Shown here piece by piece: positions 6,116 to 8,981 of a DNA stretch of 8,981 nt. The number at the start of each line of letters is the position of its first letter. Positions within the stretch are counted from its first letter, which is position 1. Under the pieces are notes generated by a model. The model had not been told where the DNA came from. It did not search any database and saw only the letters and a program-made list of their open reading frames with translations. The stretch is taken from the NCBI GenBank assembly GCA_022572335.1, contig JACZWD010000108.1, forward strand, positions 1 to 8,981. Reading direction: 5' to 3'. The DNA is from Pseudomonadota bacterium (GTDB lineage Bacteria > Pseudomonadota > Alphaproteobacteria > Rhodospirillales > 2-02-FULL-58-16). Made by a program: the position numbers and the translations under genes.

Positions 6116-6144
6116 TTGCCGCCGTATTTATCCAAAGGTATAAG
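6116..6144 (+). promoter_or_regulatory. btuB: Promoter for the cobalamin riboswitch-btuB transcript
   Basis: TTGCCG (6116-6121), a 17-base spacer, and TATAAG (6139-6144) form a good sigma70-like promoter. Transcription would start near 6151, exactly where the riboswitch homology begins, which supports the call. Confidence 0.6.
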
Positions 6145-6150
6145 TGTAAC

Positions 6151-6340
6151 CGACGGTTCCCCGAAGACGGGGACTAAGAGGGAACACGGTGCGGTTCCGA
6201 GGCCCGGGAAAAGGGATCGGGAACCAGGTCCGTGGCTGCCCCCGCAACTGTAAGCGGCGAGTCCGCGCCCAATCATTGGCCACTGGGCAACCGGGAAGGC
6301 CGGGCAAAGGCGACGACCCGCAAGCCAGGAGACCTGCCGT
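6151..6340 (+). ncRNA. Cobalamin (vitamin B12) riboswitch
   Basis: A cis-acting RNA that binds cobalamin and represses the downstream uptake gene when B12 is plentiful. The conserved blocks appear in order: GGTTCCCC (6155-6162) with AGAGGGAACACGGTG around 6177-6191; GGCTGCCCCCGCAACTGTAA (6234-6253); GCCACTGG (6279-6286) with CCGGGAAGGC (6291-6300); and the B12 box AGCCAGGAGACCTGCC (6323-6338). GCGG (6254-6257) can pair with CCGC (6318-6321) to close the core. The L5 hairpin is capped by a GCAA loop (6287-6290). The order, spacing and box sequences match the large cobalamin class as known. Upstream lies a promoter; downstream is a TonB-dependent receptor, the classic target. Boundaries are approximate because the outer P1 stem was not resolved. 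Confidence 0.95.
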
Positions 6341-6656
6341 CGATCGACGTCGCCCACCGGTGAGCGGGGCGCTCATCCGGGACGGATTTCCGTTAGCGGT
6401 GACGCAGGGATTCTTGCGGTGGCACCGGCAATGGGATTCTGTCGATGGGCGGTTCCTCATCTCGGTTTCCGACATTGACTTAAACCATGCTCCGCGCGCG
6501 CAAGCGCGCCGGGGTGGGGTTTGGTGGCGGCCGCGGGCTCCCTGTCAACGCGTTCGCCGGCACATGGTGCCGGACGGGCGTTCGGGTGGGGGGGCGCGTC
6601 GATAACAATCGATCACAGGCTCTCCCGTGAACGCATTCGAGCACACGGAGTCTGTC
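6341..6656 (+). other. Long structured leader between riboswitch and btuB
   Basis: About 316 bases without a convincing gene. It holds several hairpins: CCGG-TGAGCG (6357-6366) against CGCTCA-t-CCGG (6370-6380) with a GGG loop; a GC-rich stem CTCC-GCGCGC (6490-6499) against GCGCGC-c-GGGG (6504-6514) with a GCAA loop, extendable by AAACC/GGTTT (6482-6486, 6518-6522); and CCGGCAC/GTGCCGG (6557-6563, 6567-6573) with a three-base loop. CGTCGATCGACG (6338-6349) is a palindrome directly after the B12 box, and GGGATTCT occurs twice (6407-6414, 6433-6440). No stem is followed by a proper T-run, so a simple intrinsic terminator is not evident. None of these hairpins covers the btuB start or its GGAG. 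This region should contain the riboswitch expression platform, but which fold matters cannot be told by eye. Confidence 0.5.
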
Positions 6657-8822
6657 ATGAGGATCTTTGCAATAGAGGGGGGGAACGGCGAAAAAACCGG
6701 CACGCCGTTGTTCACCCATTCGCCAAGAGTTGCGTTGGCAACGCTGGTCTGTGGCTTGGCGGCCTCGGCCTTTCTTGCCCCGGCCGCGCTGTCCCAAGAC
6801 CGCGCCAAGACAAACGAAACCGGGCAGGGGACGCCGATGGCCGAGGAAACCGTCGTCACCGCTACGCGTATCGGGGTGGGGCTGCCGGGGGCGTCCGTTA
6901 CCGTCATCGACGCCGAAGAGATCAAGGACAGCCCGGCCAGGTCCCTGCCCGAACTCCTGGGACTGGAGGCCGGCATCCAGAACCGGGACCTGTTCGGCGG
7001 CACCCGCGGCGCCAGGGCCACCGTCGACATGCGCGGTTTCGGCGCCGTCGGCAAGCAGAACACCCTGTTCCTTGTCGACGGGCGGCGGCTCAACGACATC
7101 GACCTGGCGGCCATCGATTTCGCCAACATTCCCATCGACAGCATCGAGCGCATCGAAATCATCCGCGGCAACGCGGGCAGCGTGTTGTACGGCGACGGCG
7201 CCGTCGGCGGCGTCGTCAACATCGTCACCAAACGGTCCTCGGAGCAGCCGACTGGGGCCAGCGCCGACGTGGCGCTGGGGACCACGGACGGGGGCGGCGG
7301 CCCCTACCGGGAATCGAACGTCTCGATCTCCCATTCCGCCGGACCGTTTTCCGTGAGCGCGTACGGCACGTTCATCAAGACGCCCGGGTTCCGCGACAAC
7401 AACGATCTCATCCAGCGCAATGTGAACGGCGAGCTTCGCCACACGGCGGAAGCGGGCGATGTGTTCATCAAACTCGGCCTCGACGACCAGACGTTGGGGT
7501 TGCCCGGCGCCCGCCTGGTGGACGAGGGCACGGGGGGGGTGAATCTCCTGAAAACCGACCCCCGCGGCACCGCCACGCCGCTGGACAAGGCCCTGCAAAG
7601 CGGCATCTCGTTGACCCTGGGGATGACGCGGCGGCTCACCGACGACGTCCAGCTTATTATCGACATGGGGGGACGCAAGAAGGACCAGGACGCCTCGATC
7701 ATCGACAACTCGGGCGGCGGCTTCAATCAGATCGTCGATACGGAACTGACCACGTGGTCGTTCACGCCGCGCCTGAACGCCGATTACGAGATCGCCGGTT
7801 TCGGCGCCAACAGCATCGTCGGCATCGATTACTACTACGCGGACTATACCTCCGACCGGCAGAGAAACCGCGACGAACAGCCGGTCCACCGGTACAACGC
7901 CAGGCAGCACACGGTCGGTCTTTACGCCCAGAACACCCTGGCGCTGACCGCCGACACCGACGCCCATCTCGGGCTGCGGCTGCAGTACCTCGATGTTCAC
8001 GCCGGCGACACCTTCAACGCAGGCGCGCCGGGCGCCTTCGGCACCGGCCTCAAGTCGCTGACCGAAACCCAGTGGCACTATGCGGCGAATTTCGGCCTCG
8101 AGCACCGCCTCACCGACGCGGTCGCCGTGTTCGGCCGCGTCGGGCGCAGCCTGAGGCTGCCCACCATCGACGAGCGCATCTCCACCATCGATCCCTTGTC
8201 GTTCGCGCTCGGCACCCAGACCTCGAAAGACGTGGAAGGGGGCGTGCGCTATGCGTCCGGTCCCCTGGACGTGCAGTCCAGCGCCTATGCCATGGAAACC
8301 CGGAACGAAATCCGCTTCGACCCGTCATTGGGGCCGTTCGGATTTGGCCTCAACCGCAATCTCGATCCCATCCGGCGCATCGGCGTCGAGACCAGCGCCG
8401 CCTATCGCGTAACCGACACCCTGCGGCTCAAGGGAAACCTGACGTTCACCGACGCCGTGTTCATCGACGGGCCGTTCGAGGGCAACGACGTGCCGCTGGT
8501 CGCGCCGTGGACCGCAAGCGCCACGCTGTTCTGGGACATCTGGAAGGAACGCCTGAGGCTGGCCGCGACCGCCATCTACGTGGACGCGAACAGGCTCGAG
8601 AACGACGAGCCGAACCTGTCCACCAAGATCCCCGACCACTACCTGGTCGATGTGAAGCTGAGCGGCGCCTATGGGCCCGCCACGTGGTCGGCGGAGGTGC
8701 ACAACCTTTTCGACAAGGACTATTTCAACTACGGCGTCTCCAGCACCACCAACCCGAAACGGTTCAACACCTATCCCCAGCCCGGCCGCACCTTCCTGGT
8801 CAGGGCGGGGATGGATTTCTGA
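6657..8822 (+). CDS. btuB: TonB-dependent outer-membrane receptor, probable vitamin B12 transporter
   Basis: A 721-residue outer-membrane gated channel, energised by TonB-ExbBD, most likely importing cobalamins. Features in order: signal peptide (about 1-46, hydrophobic core VALATLVCGLAASAFLAPAA, cleavage near ALS-QD); TonB box EETVVTATR (63-71), resembling the E. coli BtuB box DTLVVTANR; plug domain (about 77-195) with VDMRGFG, LFLVDGRRLND and IERIEIIRGNAGSVLYGDGA; then a 22-strand-type barrel ending in HNLFDKDYF and the terminal LVRAGMDF. ATG 6657 is chosen because GGAG (6647-6650) lies six bases upstream; in-frame GTG 6627 lacks such a site and would add 10 residues. The cobalamin riboswitch upstream is the main evidence for substrate. 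A related cobinamide or other corrinoid receptor cannot be excluded. The next gene starts 12 bases after the stop, implying an operon. Confidence 0.9.
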   Translation: MRIFAIEGGNGEKTGTPLFTHSPRVALATLVCGLAASAFLAPAALSQDRAKTNETGQGTPMAEETVVTATRIGVGLPGASVTVIDAEEIKDSPARSLPELLGLEAGIQNRDLFGGTRGARATVDMRGFGAVGKQNTLFLVDGRRLNDIDLAAIDFANIPIDSIERIEIIRGNAGSVLYGDGAVGGVVNIVTKRSSEQPTGASADVALGTTDGGGGPYRESNVSISHSAGPFSVSAYGTFIKTPGFRDNNDLIQRNVNGELRHTAEAGDVFIKLGLDDQTLGLPGARLVDEGTGGVNLLKTDPRGTATPLDKALQSGISLTLGMTRRLTDDVQLIIDMGGRKKDQDASIIDNSGGGFNQIVDTELTTWSFTPRLNADYEIAGFGANSIVGIDYYYADYTSDRQRNRDEQPVHRYNARQHTVGLYAQNTLALTADTDAHLGLRLQYLDVHAGDTFNAGAPGAFGTGLKSLTETQWHYAANFGLEHRLTDAVAVFGRVGRSLRLPTIDERISTIDPLSFALGTQTSKDVEGGVRYASGPLDVQSSAYAMETRNEIRFDPSLGPFGFGLNRNLDPIRRIGVETSAAYRVTDTLRLKGNLTFTDAVFIDGPFEGNDVPLVAPWTASATLFWDIWKERLRLAATAIYVDANRLENDEPNLSTKIPDHYLVDVKLSGAYGPATWSAEVHNLFDKDYFNYGVSSTTNPKRFNTYPQPGRTFLVRAGMDF

Positions 8823-8834
8823 CCGGGAGACGGC

Positions 8835-8981
8835 ATGGGGCTGTCGCCGCATGGAGGCGGAATGGGGGCCCGAACGGCGGAGGTCGGTGAGGATCGTGTC
8901 CGTGCCGGGGCTATGGTGCCGAGTGCGGCGCCCGGCGGCCGCGAAACCGGCATCGCGTGGGCCTTGCGGGGATTGTCCCTG
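8835..8981 (+). CDS. 5' end of an unidentified gene downstream of btuB (partial)
   Basis: A frame opening at ATG 8835, with GGGAG (8825-8829) five bases upstream, stays open for 49 codons to the right edge. A second in-frame ATG at 8862 has GGAGG (8853-8857) four bases upstream and is an equally good start. The last visible residues, RETGIAWALRGLSL, faintly resemble the first strand of ABC transporter ATPases (pattern V/A-L-R-G-L-S-L), and B12 uptake ATPases often follow btuB. That link rests on about ten residues and on context, so the product is left unnamed. One other frame (ATG 8851) is also open to the edge but gives a less protein-like Arg/Pro-rich sequence. Confidence 0.4.
   Translation, partial: MGLSPHGGGMGARTAEVGEDRVRAGAMVPSAAPGGRETGIAWALRGLSL

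Noticed and set aside
4984..6177. 397-codon plus-strand frame across the nuclease and AsmA-like genes
   Set aside because: Spans two genes on opposite strands and shows no recognisable domain; shadow of GC-rich codon use.
6482..6522. GC-rich hairpin as an intrinsic terminator
   Set aside because: The stem is strong, but it is followed by TTTGGTGG rather than a T-run, so it does not meet the usual criterion.
6487..6630. Short frame of 47 codons in the riboswitch leader, overlapping the GTG at 6627
   Set aside because: No Shine-Dalgarno, Arg/Gly-rich product, and it starts inside a stable hairpin. A leader peptide is possible but unsupported.
6627..6656. GTG 6627 as the btuB start
   Set aside because: No ribosome binding site close upstream, whereas ATG 6657 has GGAG at six bases.
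6480..8105. 541-codon open frame on the minus strand opposite the receptor gene
   Set aside because: High-GC shadow: low-complexity, Gly/Val/Arg-rich translation with no domain pattern, antisense to a clearly real receptor.
6521..8890. 789-codon plus-strand frame overlapping btuB
   Set aside because: Arg/Gly/His-rich translation typical of a shifted frame in GC-rich DNA. The overlapping frame has a signal peptide, TonB box, plug and barrel.

Overview
The window is a GC-rich bacterial chromosome segment whose gene content and protein style (yicC-gmk pair, an N-terminally extended Gmk with a stretch ending ERRGLMLVLSSPSGAGKTT, Ala/Gly/Arg-rich proteins, a TonB-dependent cobalamin receptor, a two-partner-secretion transporter) point to a Gram-negative proteobacterium, most likely an alphaproteobacterium of the Rhodospirillales type. 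That placement is inferred from sequence style, not from a search.

Layout. Positions 1-116 hold the 5' end of a minus-strand gene that runs off the left edge and has a strong ribosome binding site. A divergent intergenic region (117-486) contains a conspicuous AT-rich island (about 177-340, roughly 19% G+C by hand count) with back-to-back candidate promoters and a perfect 20-base palindrome. To its right (487-2247) lies a ShlB/FhaC-type outer-membrane transporter (TpsB) with no recognised substrate gene in view. It converges on a minus-strand short-chain dehydrogenase (2299-3066), which has a hairpin terminator at its end.

A compact plus-strand operon follows from a good sigma70-like promoter (3114-3142): yicC (endoribonuclease family), gmk (guanylate kinase, overlapping yicC by 8 bases) and a secreted staphylococcal-nuclease-like protein 4 bases downstream. 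The nuclease-like protein lacks the arginine expected in the second half of the active site and carries a six-glycine run there. It converges on a minus-strand AsmA-like membrane-anchored protein (5203-6018).

The right third is a vitamin B12 uptake module: a promoter (6116-6144), a clear cobalamin riboswitch (about 6151-6340), a long structured leader (6341-6656), a BtuB-type TonB-dependent receptor (6657-8822), and 12 bases later the start of another gene that leaves the window. The last may begin an uptake transporter, but only 49 codons are visible.

No tRNA, rRNA, CRISPR array or insertion sequence was seen. No complete undescribed system is evident. The most unusual points are the AT-rich divergent control region next to the secretion gene, the altered nuclease active site, and the long leader after the riboswitch.
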